Notes under the pieces: generated by a model
Databases searched by the model: none
What the model was told of the DNA's origin: nothing
Seen by the model: only the letters and a program-made list of their open reading frames with translations
Shown here: positions 51,527 through 60,209 of the stretch, in pieces
How positions within the stretch are numbered: position 1 is the first letter of the stretch
Layout of the letters: each line of letters opens with the position of its first letter
Made by a program: the position numbers and the translations under genes
Source of the DNA: JBLNDJ01 sp050261515
GTDB taxonomy: Bacteria > Acidobacteriota > Terriglobia > Bryobacterales > Bryobacteraceae
NCBI GenBank assembly: GCA_050261515.1
Contig: JBLNDJ010000048.1
Span: 1 to 64,000, forward strand
Direction of reading: 5' to 3'
Length of the DNA: 64,000 bases

Positions 51527-52933
51527 ATGCCGAATCGAGTGCCGCCTATACGCGCGATGAGCGAAGCGGAATCGCCTGCCGGGGTCGTCGAGGCTCTCCG
51601 CGCCGCCGTCGAACCCCTCGGGGTGAACGTGGTCTGGCACACCTCATCGGTGCCGGACGGCCTGGCGCGCGGCGTTCCCGTCCGTTTCGACGAAGCTCGC
51701 CAATCCGTTCCCCCCGGGATGGACGCGGCCCAGGCGCGCTACGTGCTTCTCACGCCGGTGGAGGCGTGCGGCCGTAACGCGGGCTGGCTCGGCTTCGGAG
51801 CCGCTGCGCGCGAATCGCTGGGCGGCCCGCTCGCCGCCGTGCTCGACGAGCTCGCGCCGGCCGCGGCAATCGCCTTCGAGAATCTCGCGCTTCGTTCCGA
51901 GCTCGCCGGCCTCCGCTCGGCGGGGCATGAGCGCGTCGCCGCCGAGGCCGCCGGAACGCCGCATCACTTCACCGAAATCATCGGCCGCAGCCAGGCGCTG
52001 CTGAACGTGCTGTGCGCCGTCGATACCGTTGCGCCGAGCGAGGCGACGGTCCTCATTCAGGGCGAAACGGGCACCGGCAAGGAGCTGATCGCGCGCGCCA
52101 TCCACCGCATCAGCTCCCGGCGGGACGGGCCCTTCGCTCGCGTCAACTGCGCCGCCATCCCCGCCGGGCTGCTCGAAAGCGAATTGTTCGGCCACGAGAA
52201 GGGCGCCTTCACCGGAGCCATTGCGCAGCGCATGGGCCGCTTCGAACTGGCGCGCCGCGGCACGCTGTTTCTGGACGAAATCGGCGAGCTGCCGCTCGAC
52301 CTGCAGCCCAAGCTGATGCGCGTGCTTCAGGAGCGCTCCATGGAGCGCGTGGGCGGCACCCGCACCATAGAGGTTGATGTCCGGGTCGTCGCCGCGACCA
52401 ATCGCGACCTGCGGGCGATGACGGCCCAGAACCAGTTCCGGGCCGATTTGTTTTATCGCCTCTATGTGTTTCCCATCACGCTGCCCGCCCTGCGCGAGCG
52501 CCGCCAGGACATCCCTCTCCTGGTGAGGCACTTCGTCAGCGAGATCGCGCGCCGCTCGGGCAAGCGCATCGAGACGATCCCGAGCCACGCCATGAATGCG
52601 CTGGTCGAATACGAATGGCCGGGCAACGTGCGCGAACTCGAGAACCTGATCGAGCGCTCGGTGATCCTCACGCGCAACAGTTCGCTGCACGTTCCCGTGA
52701 CCGAACTGCGCCCAAACGCCCAGGAGGCTCCTGCTACGCTTGCCGAAACCGAGCGCGAGTACATCCTGAGGGCGCTCGAGAAAGCTAATTGGCGCATCGC
52801 GGGCCCTCGCGGAGCGGCCGCGGCCCTGGGCCTGAAGCGGACGACTCTGTACTCCCGCATGCGCCGCCTGAAGATCACCGAGCCGCGGTCCGGACTTCAG
52901 CCCGCGCAAAGGTCCACCTCTGCCCCGGGCTAG
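51527..52933 (+). CDS. Sigma-54-dependent activator with GAF-like N-terminus
   Basis: 468 aa. Residues 15-120 are GAF-like (GVVEALRAAVEPLGVNVVWHTS; ARYVLLTPVEACGRNAGWLGFGA). The AAA+ domain has Walker A 179-186 (GETGTGKE), the intact GAFTGA loop at 226-231 and Walker B LFLDEIGELP. The C-terminal Fis-type HTH is RGAAAALGLKRTTLYSRMRRL. FhlA/NorR-like in layout. Candidate targets are the nearby PA2779 operon, which has a possible -24/-12 element, and the STAS gene. Convergent with the TPR gene at 52930, overlapping by 4 nt at the stops. Confidence 0.92.
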   Translation: MPNRVPPIRAMSEAESPAGVVEALRAAVEPLGVNVVWHTSSVPDGLARGVPVRFDEARQSVPPGMDAAQARYVLLTPVEACGRNAGWLGFGAAARESLGGPLAAVLDELAPAAAIAFENLALRSELAGLRSAGHERVAAEAAGTPHHFTEIIGRSQALLNVLCAVDTVAPSEATVLIQGETGTGKELIARAIHRISSRRDGPFARVNCAAIPAGLLESELFGHEKGAFTGAIAQRMGRFELARRGTLFLDEIGELPLDLQPKLMRVLQERSMERVGGTRTIEVDVRVVAATNRDLRAMTAQNQFRADLFYRLYVFPITLPALRERRQDIPLLVRHFVSEIARRSGKRIETIPSHAMNALVEYEWPGNVRELENLIERSVILTRNSSLHVPVTELRPNAQEAPATLAETEREYILRALEKANWRIAGPRGAAAALGLKRTTLYSRMRRLKITEPRSGLQPAQRSTSAPG

Positions 52934-53925
52934 GCGCTTTCGAAATGGTGTTTCCCGACGGAGAACAAATTTCCCGGCTGCGGCGGGGGACCGGCGAACT
53001 CGATCTTTAGCGTATTGCCCGCCTCGGCCGGGTCCGACGCGAGCGCCTCGATCAACTCGGCGATCGCATCGGCCTGCGAAAATCTCCCCATCTGGCGGTA
53101 GATCTGCTCGAGCGCGCACAACTCCGTCACGATCCTTGAGTGGTCCGGCATCTGGGCCGCGGACAGAAGCTGAATCGCATAGCGCAGCAACTGCTCCGCG
53201 CGGTGGTATTTCTTCTGGCCGGCGTACAGGCGCGCCAGGCGCGCGTAGAGGCGCCACAGCGCGGGGTCCCCGTCCCCCAGCGCCTTCGCCCTGATCGCCA
53301 CGCTGTTCCAGAAATACGGCTCCGCCTCGTTGTGTCTGCCCTGCCGGAAGTAGAATTCGCCCAGCTTCTCGCGCGTCACCCCTGTGTCCCAATCGCCGGC
53401 TCCGAGCGCCGCTTCCTTGAGGCTTAGCGCGCGCCGGAGCGCGTAGAGCGCCTTGACGTCGTTTCCTCCGGCTGCGTAGAGCCGGCCCAGCGCGTCGAGG
53501 CTCCGGGCGGCGTCGGTGTTGCAGGCACCGTGCCGCTCGTAGATGGCGAGCGCGTGCTCGTACTGCGCGACGGCGTGCTCGCGCTTCCCGTCGGCCTCGT
53601 ATACGGCGGCCAGGTTCGACACGTACGTCGCCAGCTCCGGGTGATCCGGTCCGGCCGTCATCCTGATGTTGGCGATGGCACGTTTAAACGCGCGTTCCGC
53701 TTCGGCGTGCTGTCCCGCCTGCGCGCGCAGGACGCCAAGGCGGTTGAGCGTTCGCCCCAGCCGCGCGTCCGCGAGTTGCTCGGCATAGGGCAGCGCCGCT
53801 TCGAGCGAACTCGCCGCCACGCGCTTGTCCCCGAGCACGAACGCTGCATCCGCCAGCGTTACGCAGGCCTGCCAGAGGGATTCGGGCAGAGCACAATCAG
53901 TTCCGGTCGAAAATGTTTTTAACAC
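52930..53925 (-). CDS. TPR protein
   Basis: 331 aa made of about seven tetratricopeptide repeats of the 42-residue KLC type (AALPYAEQLADARLGRTLNRLGVLRAQAGQHAEAERAFKRAI; HPELATYVSNLAAVYEADGKREHAVAQYEHALAIYERHG; GDWDTGVTREKLGEFYFRQGRHNEAEPYFWNSVAI). It has no signal peptide, and its start (GTG 53925) has no recognisable RBS, so an upstream N-terminal part may have been lost. Function unknown; a protein-interaction scaffold. Confidence 0.8.
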   Translation of the reverse strand: MLKTFSTGTDCALPESLWQACVTLADAAFVLGDKRVAASSLEAALPYAEQLADARLGRTLNRLGVLRAQAGQHAEAERAFKRAIANIRMTAGPDHPELATYVSNLAAVYEADGKREHAVAQYEHALAIYERHGACNTDAARSLDALGRLYAAGGNDVKALYALRRALSLKEAALGAGDWDTGVTREKLGEFYFRQGRHNEAEPYFWNSVAIRAKALGDGDPALWRLYARLARLYAGQKKYHRAEQLLRYAIQLLSAAQMPDHSRIVTELCALEQIYRQMGRFSQADAIAELIEALASDPAEAGNTLKIEFAGPPPQPGNLFSVGKHHFESA

Positions 53926-54012
53926 AGTTGGGATAATTTGATAATAGAGTGCTTAAGGCGGCTGCACAATACCAGTCCGCGTGTTGTGAGATCCAGTACC
54001 ATGTGAGGACAA

Positions 54013-56571
54013 GTGAGTTACTTAACGGCAATCTTTTGTTGCGCTCTCGCCGCCGGCGCCCCCGCGCAGTGGATCTGGAACGGCACCGATGAGCCGGCGC
54101 CGAAGAACCGTTTCACGTATTTCCGCAAAGTGATCGACCTGCCTGCGAAGCCGGCCGGCGGCACGCTGCTGTTTGCCGCCGACAGCAACGCGCGCCTCTG
54201 GGTGAACGGCCGCCTGCTGCGGCGCAAGGTCTCGCGCTTTCACGAGGACCGCATTACGGCGGAAACTGTGGACGCCGGCCCCGCGCTGCGCGCCGGCAGG
54301 AACGTGATCGTCGTGCTGCATCACAACTGGGGCCCCATCACGACGTTCCAGCGCTCGGCCAACCGCCACGCCGGCCTGTACATCGCGGGCGCCTGGCTGC
54401 GCACGGACGCCTCGTGGCGCGTTCTCCGCGCGCCTGAGTTCGCGGTACACGACGAGCAGATCCTCGGCATGAACCCGCCCGGCGTGGCGCGCATTCGCTA
54501 CCCCGTAGTGGTCGATGGCGGCAAGATGCTCGACGTGCACGCGCCGGATTTCGACGACTCCGCCTGGGCGCGCGCCGCCGTCGTGACCGACGGCCCCTGG
54601 GGCGCGGCGCCTCCCGCGCCCGTCGAGATTCCGCCCCAGCGCGAATACGCCGTCGCCGCGCCCTCCGTCCTCGCCTCGGGAACGCTCGAGCGCGCTCAGC
54701 CGCTGTCGGACGATCCGCTGTCGATCGCCCGCGGTATCCGCACGGCGAAGTGTCATCCCCAACCGCGCGCGCCGCGCCTGCCTGTGACGTTCACGGGCGC
54801 GGCGGGCGAATCCCGCTACATCACCTTCGACCTCGAGCGTCCCGTTCACGGCTACCCGTTCCTCGAAATCGCAAGCGCTCCGGCCGGCGTGAAGCTGGAT
54901 CTCGGCTACGGCGAAGTCGCCTATCCGCAGAGGAGCGGGGCGCGGCCCGTCACGCCCGACGGCTGGATCGACCCCGAGGCTGTCGCGGGCGCGGGCTACG
55001 CGGACCGCTACATCACGCGCTCGGGTGCGCAACGCATTGAGCTGCCCGACGAGCGCACCGCGCGCTGGCTCACCGTGCACATTCATTTCCCGGCCGCCGG
55101 CTCGGTTACGCTCACCAGCGCGGGCCTTGTCAGCTCGCAGTATCCGGCCACGCGCGCCGGCAGCTTTTCCTGCGGGGACGCGCGCATCGACCAGATCGTG
55201 AACCTGTGCCTCATCCACGCCGAAGTGACCATGGTGGATGGCTTCGTGGACACGCCCGGCCGCGAAGACGGCCTTTGGATCGAAGATGCGCGCGTGCGCG
55301 GCCTGATCGCAGCGCGCTGGTACGGCGATGAGCGGCTCCGCCAGTTCGTGCTGCGCCTGCACGCAGAAAGCGCCCGCCCCGACGGCACCTTCCACCCCTT
55401 CCCTCCGAGCAACTATCCCGCGGGCGCCGCGCCCTACGACTGGGCCGTCCAGTGGACCGCGATGCTTTACGACGACTACATCTGGACCGGCGAAACCGTG
55501 CGTATCGCGAAGTACTGGGATGCGCTCCGCCGCTTTTGGGATAACGCGCTCGCGCACACGGACGACAACGGCATCTGGCGCGCGGACGCCGTGCTCGCGG
55601 ACATCAACGTAGGCGCGCGCGTCGCGAGCCCGCGCGAGTCGAGCGGCGTCGTGACGCCATTTTTGATCGAGCGGCTGCGCTGGTCGGCCGAGATGGCGGA
55701 GGCTTCCGGCCATGCCGATGACGCTGCGCGCTGGCGAAGCGCCGCGGACCGCATGGCCGCGGCTTTCCGCAAGTTCCACCTGGTCGCGGCGGCCGGAGCC
55801 GCGCCGCTGCACGCGGACGACCGCCTCGCGCCCGAAGACCCCGCCGCGCCGCGCGGCTTCAGCCAGGCGGCGCAAGTGAACGCCGCGCTCGCCGGCCTGA
55901 TCGAACCCGCCGAAGCGCGGGCCGCGCTCGACTACGCCTTCGCCGCTCCGGACGGCGCGCCGCCCGCCGGAGTTGCGCGCTGGAACAACCCGACGTTCTC
56001 TTACCGCTCCCTGCGCGCGCTCACGGAAAGCGGCCTGGCCGAACGCGCCGTCGCGCACTTCATCGACCGTTACGCGCCCTATCTTCCCGGCAACCCGCGC
56101 AACCGCGCCGCGCGCGAATTGCAGGGCCCCTGGGGAGGCCCGCTGCCCGAATACTGGATTAGCCGCGAAGACCTCGCGCTGAAAGACGGAGAACCGAACC
56201 CCGCGCAGCCCGTCGATGAAACCGGCTCCCACGGCTGGGGCGCCGCCCCGCTGCTCTGGCTGCACGACACGCTGCTCGGCGTCCGCATCCTCACTTCCGG
56301 GGGCACGCGCCTCCGCATCGCGCCCCAATCCGCGGGGCTTCCCTACGTCGCCGGCCACACCCTGACGCCGAAAGGCGCTGTCTGGGTCCACTGGGACCCC
56401 GCCCGGCGCCGCCTGGAAACGTCGATCCCGCCGGGAGTCGAAGCCGAACTCGTCCTTCCGGACGCCGCACTGCGCATCGCACACGCGCCCGCCCGGCCCG
56501 CGCCCGAAGCCATCGCCGAAGGAGGCTACCGCCTCACCGCACCGGGCGTGTACGTGTTCGAAGGGGAGTGA
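54013..56571 (+). CDS. Alpha-L-rhamnosidase-like glycoside hydrolase (GH78-type)
   Basis: 852 aa from GTG 54013. A short hydrophobic leader (LTAIFCCALAAGAPA) suggests export. N-terminal beta domains (WIWNGTDEPAPKNRFTYFRKVIDLPAKPAGGTLLFAADSNARLWVNGRLL) resemble the carbohydrate-binding sandwiches of GH78. The (alpha/alpha)6 barrel follows, with VDTPGREDGLWIEDARVRGLIAARWYGDERLRQFVLRLHAESARPDGTFHPFPPSN, where Glu/Asp of DTPGREDG is at the position of the GH78 general acid. The C-terminal sandwich closes (GGTRLRIAPQSAGLPYVAGHTLTPKGAVWVHW). It probably removes rhamnose from plant or microbial glycans; the substrate is not proven. No sugar-uptake genes adjoin it. Confidence 0.82.
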   Translation: MSYLTAIFCCALAAGAPAQWIWNGTDEPAPKNRFTYFRKVIDLPAKPAGGTLLFAADSNARLWVNGRLLRRKVSRFHEDRITAETVDAGPALRAGRNVIVVLHHNWGPITTFQRSANRHAGLYIAGAWLRTDASWRVLRAPEFAVHDEQILGMNPPGVARIRYPVVVDGGKMLDVHAPDFDDSAWARAAVVTDGPWGAAPPAPVEIPPQREYAVAAPSVLASGTLERAQPLSDDPLSIARGIRTAKCHPQPRAPRLPVTFTGAAGESRYITFDLERPVHGYPFLEIASAPAGVKLDLGYGEVAYPQRSGARPVTPDGWIDPEAVAGAGYADRYITRSGAQRIELPDERTARWLTVHIHFPAAGSVTLTSAGLVSSQYPATRAGSFSCGDARIDQIVNLCLIHAEVTMVDGFVDTPGREDGLWIEDARVRGLIAARWYGDERLRQFVLRLHAESARPDGTFHPFPPSNYPAGAAPYDWAVQWTAMLYDDYIWTGETVRIAKYWDALRRFWDNALAHTDDNGIWRADAVLADINVGARVASPRESSGVVTPFLIERLRWSAEMAEASGHADDAARWRSAADRMAAAFRKFHLVAAAGAAPLHADDRLAPEDPAAPRGFSQAAQVNAALAGLIEPAEARAALDYAFAAPDGAPPAGVARWNNPTFSYRSLRALTESGLAERAVAHFIDRYAPYLPGNPRNRAARELQGPWGGPLPEYWISREDLALKDGEPNPAQPVDETGSHGWGAAPLLWLHDTLLGVRILTSGGTRLRIAPQSAGLPYVAGHTLTPKGAVWVHWDPARRRLETSIPPGVEAELVLPDAALRIAHAPARPAPEAIAEGGYRLTAPGVYVFEGE

Positions 56572-56687
56572 TCGCCGGCGCGCCGCCCGCGGCAAGCAGC
56601 TTCAGTTCCGCGATCATCCGATCGCGCTCGCCGGCCGCATCGCCGGGAGCGGGAACCCGAAATCGGACGATGGTGTCTAAAGGCACC

Positions 56688-57050
56688 ATGAGATGCGCAC
56701 TGGCTTCTTGTCTTGCGATGTTTCTATTGGGGCTCTCCCTCGCCGGCGCAGCGGACAGCGCGATTGTGGGCAAATGGGATTGTGTCTCCAAGGACGTTTC
56801 GACAGCGGAAATGCGTTGGACGCTTGTAGTCGTCGAGAACGGCGGGAAACTCTCGGGCTCACTGAACGGCGGCCAGGAAGAGATCCCGCTGCTCGAGCCC
56901 AAGTTTGACGGGGAAACGTTCACCTTCAAAATCAATGTGAATCCGAACTGCATGGTCGAAGCGAAGCTGAAAGTGACCGGCAACAAGTTCGACGGCACCT
57001 TCGGCTGCAAGGAAGCCAACGGAACGTTGAAAGGAACCAAACAATCCTGA
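56688..57050 (+). CDS. Small secreted protein of unknown function
   Basis: 120 aa from ATG 56688, with AAAGG six nucleotides upstream. Signal peptide (MRCALASCLAMFLLGLSLAGAADSA). The mature part GKWDCVSKDVSTAEMRWTLVVVENGGKLSGSLNGGQEEIPLLEPKFDGETFTFKINVNPNCMVEAKLKVTGNKFDGTFGCKEANGTLKG is a lipocalin-like beta barrel with three cysteines. Widely seen in Acidobacteriota as hypothetical secreted proteins. An upstream ATG at 56670 is possible. Confidence 0.8.
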   Translation: MRCALASCLAMFLLGLSLAGAADSAIVGKWDCVSKDVSTAEMRWTLVVVENGGKLSGSLNGGQEEIPLLEPKFDGETFTFKINVNPNCMVEAKLKVTGNKFDGTFGCKEANGTLKGTKQS

Positions 57051-57240
57051 CGCGGCTGTTCCTGTGCGCGGCCTACGGCAGATGGACGTGGCCGCCGCGC
57101 TGAAGTGTCGGCAGTGGAGGAAGCCGTCAGCGGCGCGCGTTCGACGCCGCCCGCGCCTAAGCGCCAGAAACCGAGGCGAACGGCCCAGGGCAATCCTGGC
57201 TGATAGATGCCGCCGCTCTCGGCGCTACCCTGAAGACAGG

Positions 57241-57573
57241 ATGGCCCACTACCTCGTCCGCGCAAAGCCCAAGCTGGAACTGCTCGACAAACTGCGGGAC
57301 CGCCTGCACCAACATGCGTTCGTGAACCTGCGCCCATTCGGTAGCGCGTTGACGTACTCTCTGACCGAAGCGCGCATAGAGCGCGACGGCACGGCGATCT
57401 GGGAGGAGGAGGATTACTGCTCGCCGCCGCTCGCGCAGGAGCGCGCCGCCGTGCTCGACCAGTACTTTGACGAGATCGCGGTCGAGCGCGTAGAGCCCGG
57501 CGCAGGATGGAAGCGGATCGAGGGATTGCCCAGGCTGGTCCAGGCACTAAACGATCCCCGGCGCGCCGGCTGA
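57241..57573 (+). CDS. Conserved small protein of unknown function
   Basis: 110 aa from ATG 57241: MAHYLVRAKPKLELLDKLRDRLHQHAFVNLRPFGSALTYSLTEARIERDGTAIWEEEDYCSPPLAQERAAVLDQYFDEIAVERVEPGAGWKRIEGLPRLVQAL. Reads as a compact alpha/beta protein without signal or membrane segment. No family recognised. Just outside the tRNA-linked island. Confidence 0.65.
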   Translation: MAHYLVRAKPKLELLDKLRDRLHQHAFVNLRPFGSALTYSLTEARIERDGTAIWEEEDYCSPPLAQERAAVLDQYFDEIAVERVEPGAGWKRIEGLPRLVQALNDPRRAG

Positions 57574-57575
57574 AG

Positions 57576-57660
57576 ATGCCGAAGCCCGGGGGAGTGGCGC
57601 TCCACCTTCTCAGGCATTCGCACGGCTCGCACTTATCGGCGAACCACGTGCCACTCCTAA
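57576..57660 (+). pseudogene. C-terminal fragment of a tyrosine recombinase
   Basis: The short in-frame text PKPGGVALHLLRHSHGSHLSANHVPL is the HxxR-box region of a tyrosine integrase. The catalytic Tyr region and the rest are missing, and the att-like repeat follows at once. A second, different integrase piece with the same box lies at the other end of the island. Confidence 0.6.
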
Positions 57661-57672
57661 CGGGAATCGAAC
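57657..57672 (+). repeat. Left att-like direct repeat
   Basis: CTAACGGGAATCGAAC is identical to 61240-61255, which is the T-arm of tRNA-Glu. The two copies bound a 3.6-kb island. Confidence 0.7.
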
Positions 57673-57968
57673 GTGCGTCAGGTCGGTTCAGGCCGGTCCT
57701 AATGGGTCTAAGTCTTCGAGGTTGCGTGCAGGTCGTACGCGCGAGCCAGCCGAAGGTCGCCACGAATTCTCGACGTGCCAGCGCTGTGCCAGCGCACAGG
57801 CACACGAGCACACCCTGGGCAGCACCCGCGAGCATCGTTCTAACTCCTCACGTACTGCTGCTGGCCCGCTGGCGACCTCCGGAAATGCGCGCCGACTCCG
57901 TGGCGGGCGTAATGGTGTTGCCGTGCCGGACCCTAGCGCCGGAGTTAGCTGTGCGGTATGCTTGCGCG
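57673..57968. other. Island left end; no gene, repeated GTGCCAGCG
   Basis: No convincing coding region between the att-like repeat and the first island gene. It contains two direct copies of GTGCCAGCG at 57775-57783 and 57786-57794. A similar pair lies at the right end (61188-61196, GTGCCAGAG; 61198-61206, GTGCCAGCG), suggesting integrase arm-type sites. It must also hold the promoter of the operon at 57969. Confidence 0.55.
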
Positions 57969-58514
57969 ATGATGGGCAGCCCAGAACAGAAGACCCTCAG
58001 CGTGTTGCCGCTCGACCCCGGCAAGTCCGGCCTGCTGGATGGGTTTGCACAGTACCTCGGCTCGTGCGCGGCGGTCTGCCTGGAGAAGAACACGCATTCC
58101 TCCGGCGTCGAGATGGCGGTCGAGGGCGACCATAATGCAGCGTACTGCCTGTCATGGCAGCAACTCACCGAGAAGGACCACCACACGTGCGCCGACCTCC
58201 AGGAAGCTACGGAATATGGCGCGTACGGCATTGCGATCCTGGTGGTCCGGGACACGGCCGGGAAGACGGTCGTCGAGCGATCGGCGAAGGGGCCGGGATT
58301 CGACTTTTGGATCGGAGATGAAGAGGACGCCGAGTTGCCGTTTCAGGGACTCGCGAGGCTGGAGGTTTCCGGTATCCTTGACGGACACGCCGCTGCGATT
58401 AGGGCGCGAACCGGCGTGAAAAAGAAGCAGGTTACGCCGAGCGATAAGCTGGCGCCCGCTCTGATCGCCGTCGTGGAATTCGGTCGTCCGGTAACCCGGT
58501 TGGAGAGCAAGTGA
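57969..58514 (+). CDS. Island protein A, unknown function (possible nuclease-like fold)
   Basis: 181 aa from ATG 57969 or 57972. Strand-helix text CAAVCLEKNTHSSGVEMAVEGDHNAAYCLSWQQLTEKDHHTCADLQEATEYGAYGIAILVVRDTAGKTVVERSAKGPGFDFWIGDE, then LPFQGLARLEVSGILDGHAAAIRARTGVKKKQVTPSD...ALIAVVEFGRPVTRLE. The FDFWIG-x(n)-LEVSG pattern, an acidic residue on one strand and ExS on the next, faintly recalls PD-(D/E)xK-type nucleases, but no lysine is at the usual place, so this is only a hint. It overlaps the next gene by 4 nt (GTGA at 58511) and they must be co-translated. Confidence 0.7.
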   Translation: MMGSPEQKTLSVLPLDPGKSGLLDGFAQYLGSCAAVCLEKNTHSSGVEMAVEGDHNAAYCLSWQQLTEKDHHTCADLQEATEYGAYGIAILVVRDTAGKTVVERSAKGPGFDFWIGDEEDAELPFQGLARLEVSGILDGHAAAIRARTGVKKKQVTPSDKLAPALIAVVEFGRPVTRLESK

Positions 58515-59644
58515 GCGCAGTGAAGGACCTTCACCGTCAGGCTATGCAGGAAGCCGATCTGGCTCATGAAGCCAGGCGGGAGGGCAATGCCACGGCTGCG
58601 TGCGCTCACTTCGAAGAAGCTCTCCGGCTCGAGCGTGGCGCCGCCGAAGAACTCGGGGATCGTCTTAACGCCGAGCCGACCCGCTCGATTCTCTTCCGTA
58701 GTGCCGCTACGCTTGCGGTGAACTGCGGCGAATATGCTGAAGCCGAGAAATTGGTCTGCCGTGCGCTGGCGGGCAACCCGCCGGAAACCATTGCCGAAGA
58801 ACTGAGGGACCTGTACGAGCAGGTCACGTTTCGCCGCCACTTGTCCCTCCGGGGAATTACGCTCTCAGAGGACGAAGTCCAGATGTCCTTCTCCGGGCGG
58901 GGCGTGGGACATGGCATTGCCCCCACGGAGGAGGTTCTGGAACGCGTTGACCGCGCTCAAACCATGCTCTATCGCACCGCGGAACGAAAGTTGGATCGGC
59001 CCTACCGCGAGCACGGGCAACCGACGAAGGACGTGAAGGAGGCCGTGGCGCTGTACATGACGGTGCCGCGTGCCGCCAGCTTCGCCGTATCATTCGTAGT
59101 TGGTGGCCGTCAGCCTGACCTCCCCGGCATCTCGATTGCGGAATCCATAGTAGATGAAGCAATTGAATGCCTCGACCTCTTCATCAAGGGGGAAGAGGAG
59201 GCCTTGCACCAGAGGATTCCGGACACCTCGTATTTCACCAACTTCGTCGGCCTGGCGAACGCGATTGCGCCGGATGGGGATCAGGTCGAGATGGTCGGCT
59301 TTACGGCGATGCGGCGAGGCCAAGAGCGGCAGGTTGCTCTGAAGCCCAAGCAGCCGAAGGCTCCGCCTCCCGGGGAGGGCACGGGCGATACCGAGGAGAC
59401 GAAGAAGAAGCCTGCCGACATAACGAGCGTGACGGGGCAATTGAAATACGCCGATGCCGGACTAGAGCACAGTCATGACTTGATCCGGCTGATTGACGAT
59501 GCCGGCGGAAAACACACCGTCGTGGTGCCGCCCGGAATGATGACGGACATCGTCAGGCCGCTCTGGGGGTCGCGCGTGCTTGTGACTGGTTCACTTCGGC
59601 GGGGCCAGATTCTATTGGAGCGGATCGAACGGGCGAAGGAATAG
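58511..59644 (+). CDS. Island protein B, unknown function (TPR-like N-terminus)
   Basis: 377 aa from GTG 58511. Residues 1-110 are helical and TPR-like (RQAMQEADLAHEARREGNATAACAHFEEALRLERGAAEEL; FRSAATLAVNCGEYAEAEKLVCRALAG). The middle has a distinctive block: LSLRGITLSEDEVQMSFSGRGVGHGIAPTEEVLERVDRAQTMLYRTAERKLDRPYREHGQPTKDVKEAVALYMTVPRAASFAVSFVVGG. A proline- and Lys-rich linker (PKQPKAPPPGEGTGDTEETKKK) leads to a small beta-rich C-terminal domain ending VLVTGSLRRGQILLERIERAKE. No family I can name. It is the partner of protein A. Confidence 0.7.
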   Translation: MSAVKDLHRQAMQEADLAHEARREGNATAACAHFEEALRLERGAAEELGDRLNAEPTRSILFRSAATLAVNCGEYAEAEKLVCRALAGNPPETIAEELRDLYEQVTFRRHLSLRGITLSEDEVQMSFSGRGVGHGIAPTEEVLERVDRAQTMLYRTAERKLDRPYREHGQPTKDVKEAVALYMTVPRAASFAVSFVVGGRQPDLPGISIAESIVDEAIECLDLFIKGEEEALHQRIPDTSYFTNFVGLANAIAPDGDQVEMVGFTAMRRGQERQVALKPKQPKAPPPGEGTGDTEETKKKPADITSVTGQLKYADAGLEHSHDLIRLIDDAGGKHTVVVPPGMMTDIVRPLWGSRVLVTGSLRRGQILLERIERAKE

Positions 59645-59653
59645 CGGGCCGAG

Positions 59654-60205
59654 TTGAGCGCCGGAATCACCGTTGGCGCGTTTGAAATTCGAGCGGCGGG
59701 CAATGACCGGGGCCAGGAAGAGCATCTGCTGTACGGCAAGGATCGGGAGAATGTCGCCGTAGAGCGGCTCCTCACCTTGCTCCCCGATCTTCATCAGGTT
59801 CTCGCGTTGCGCTGGTCGGATATCGTGGACGGGCCCGCGTTCATCACCCGGTCGCTCTCGCAGACCAAGGAAAATGGGCTGGCGTTCAAGCCGATCAAGG
59901 GCCACGAGGACACGGAGGAACCGCGCGTCGTGAAGATTCCCGATGAGGCGCTGATTAAGCTGGACGCCGCCGTAAGCGCCAGGACGAGTTCCACACCCAG
60001 TTCGGCACCGACTACCGTGCCGACCTGGATTTGGTCTTCGCGAATTCGGACGGCTCACCGCTCAAACCCGACTCCATCAGCGCAAGCGTCTCGGCCTTGT
60101 TCAAGCGCCGGAAGATAGCGAAGCCGAAGGGGCGTCGTTGCACCTGCTCAGGGATTCGATGGCCTCGCAGATGTTGGACCAGAGGACGTGTTCGAAGTCC
60201 TGAAA
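59654..60205 (+). pseudogene. Decayed tyrosine integrase
   Basis: Reading the frames in turn recovers LLTLLPDLHQVLALRWSDIVDGPAFITRSLSQTKENGLAFKPIKGHEDTEEPRVVKIPDEALIKLDA (59770-59980), then after a frame change VFANSDGSPLKPDSISASVSALFKRRKIAKPKG (60033-60130). After a second change comes ASLHLLRDSMASQMLDQ, with the HxxR box. The usual RRGE-type catalytic Arg before LALRWSD is missing. Frameshifts and lost residues mean the integrase is inactive. Confidence 0.7.
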
Positions 60206-60209
60206 TCCG

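Noticed and set aside
54022..56595. 857-codon frame opposite the GH78-like gene
   Set aside because: Antisense shadow; Arg/Val/Gly-biased composition and no domain.
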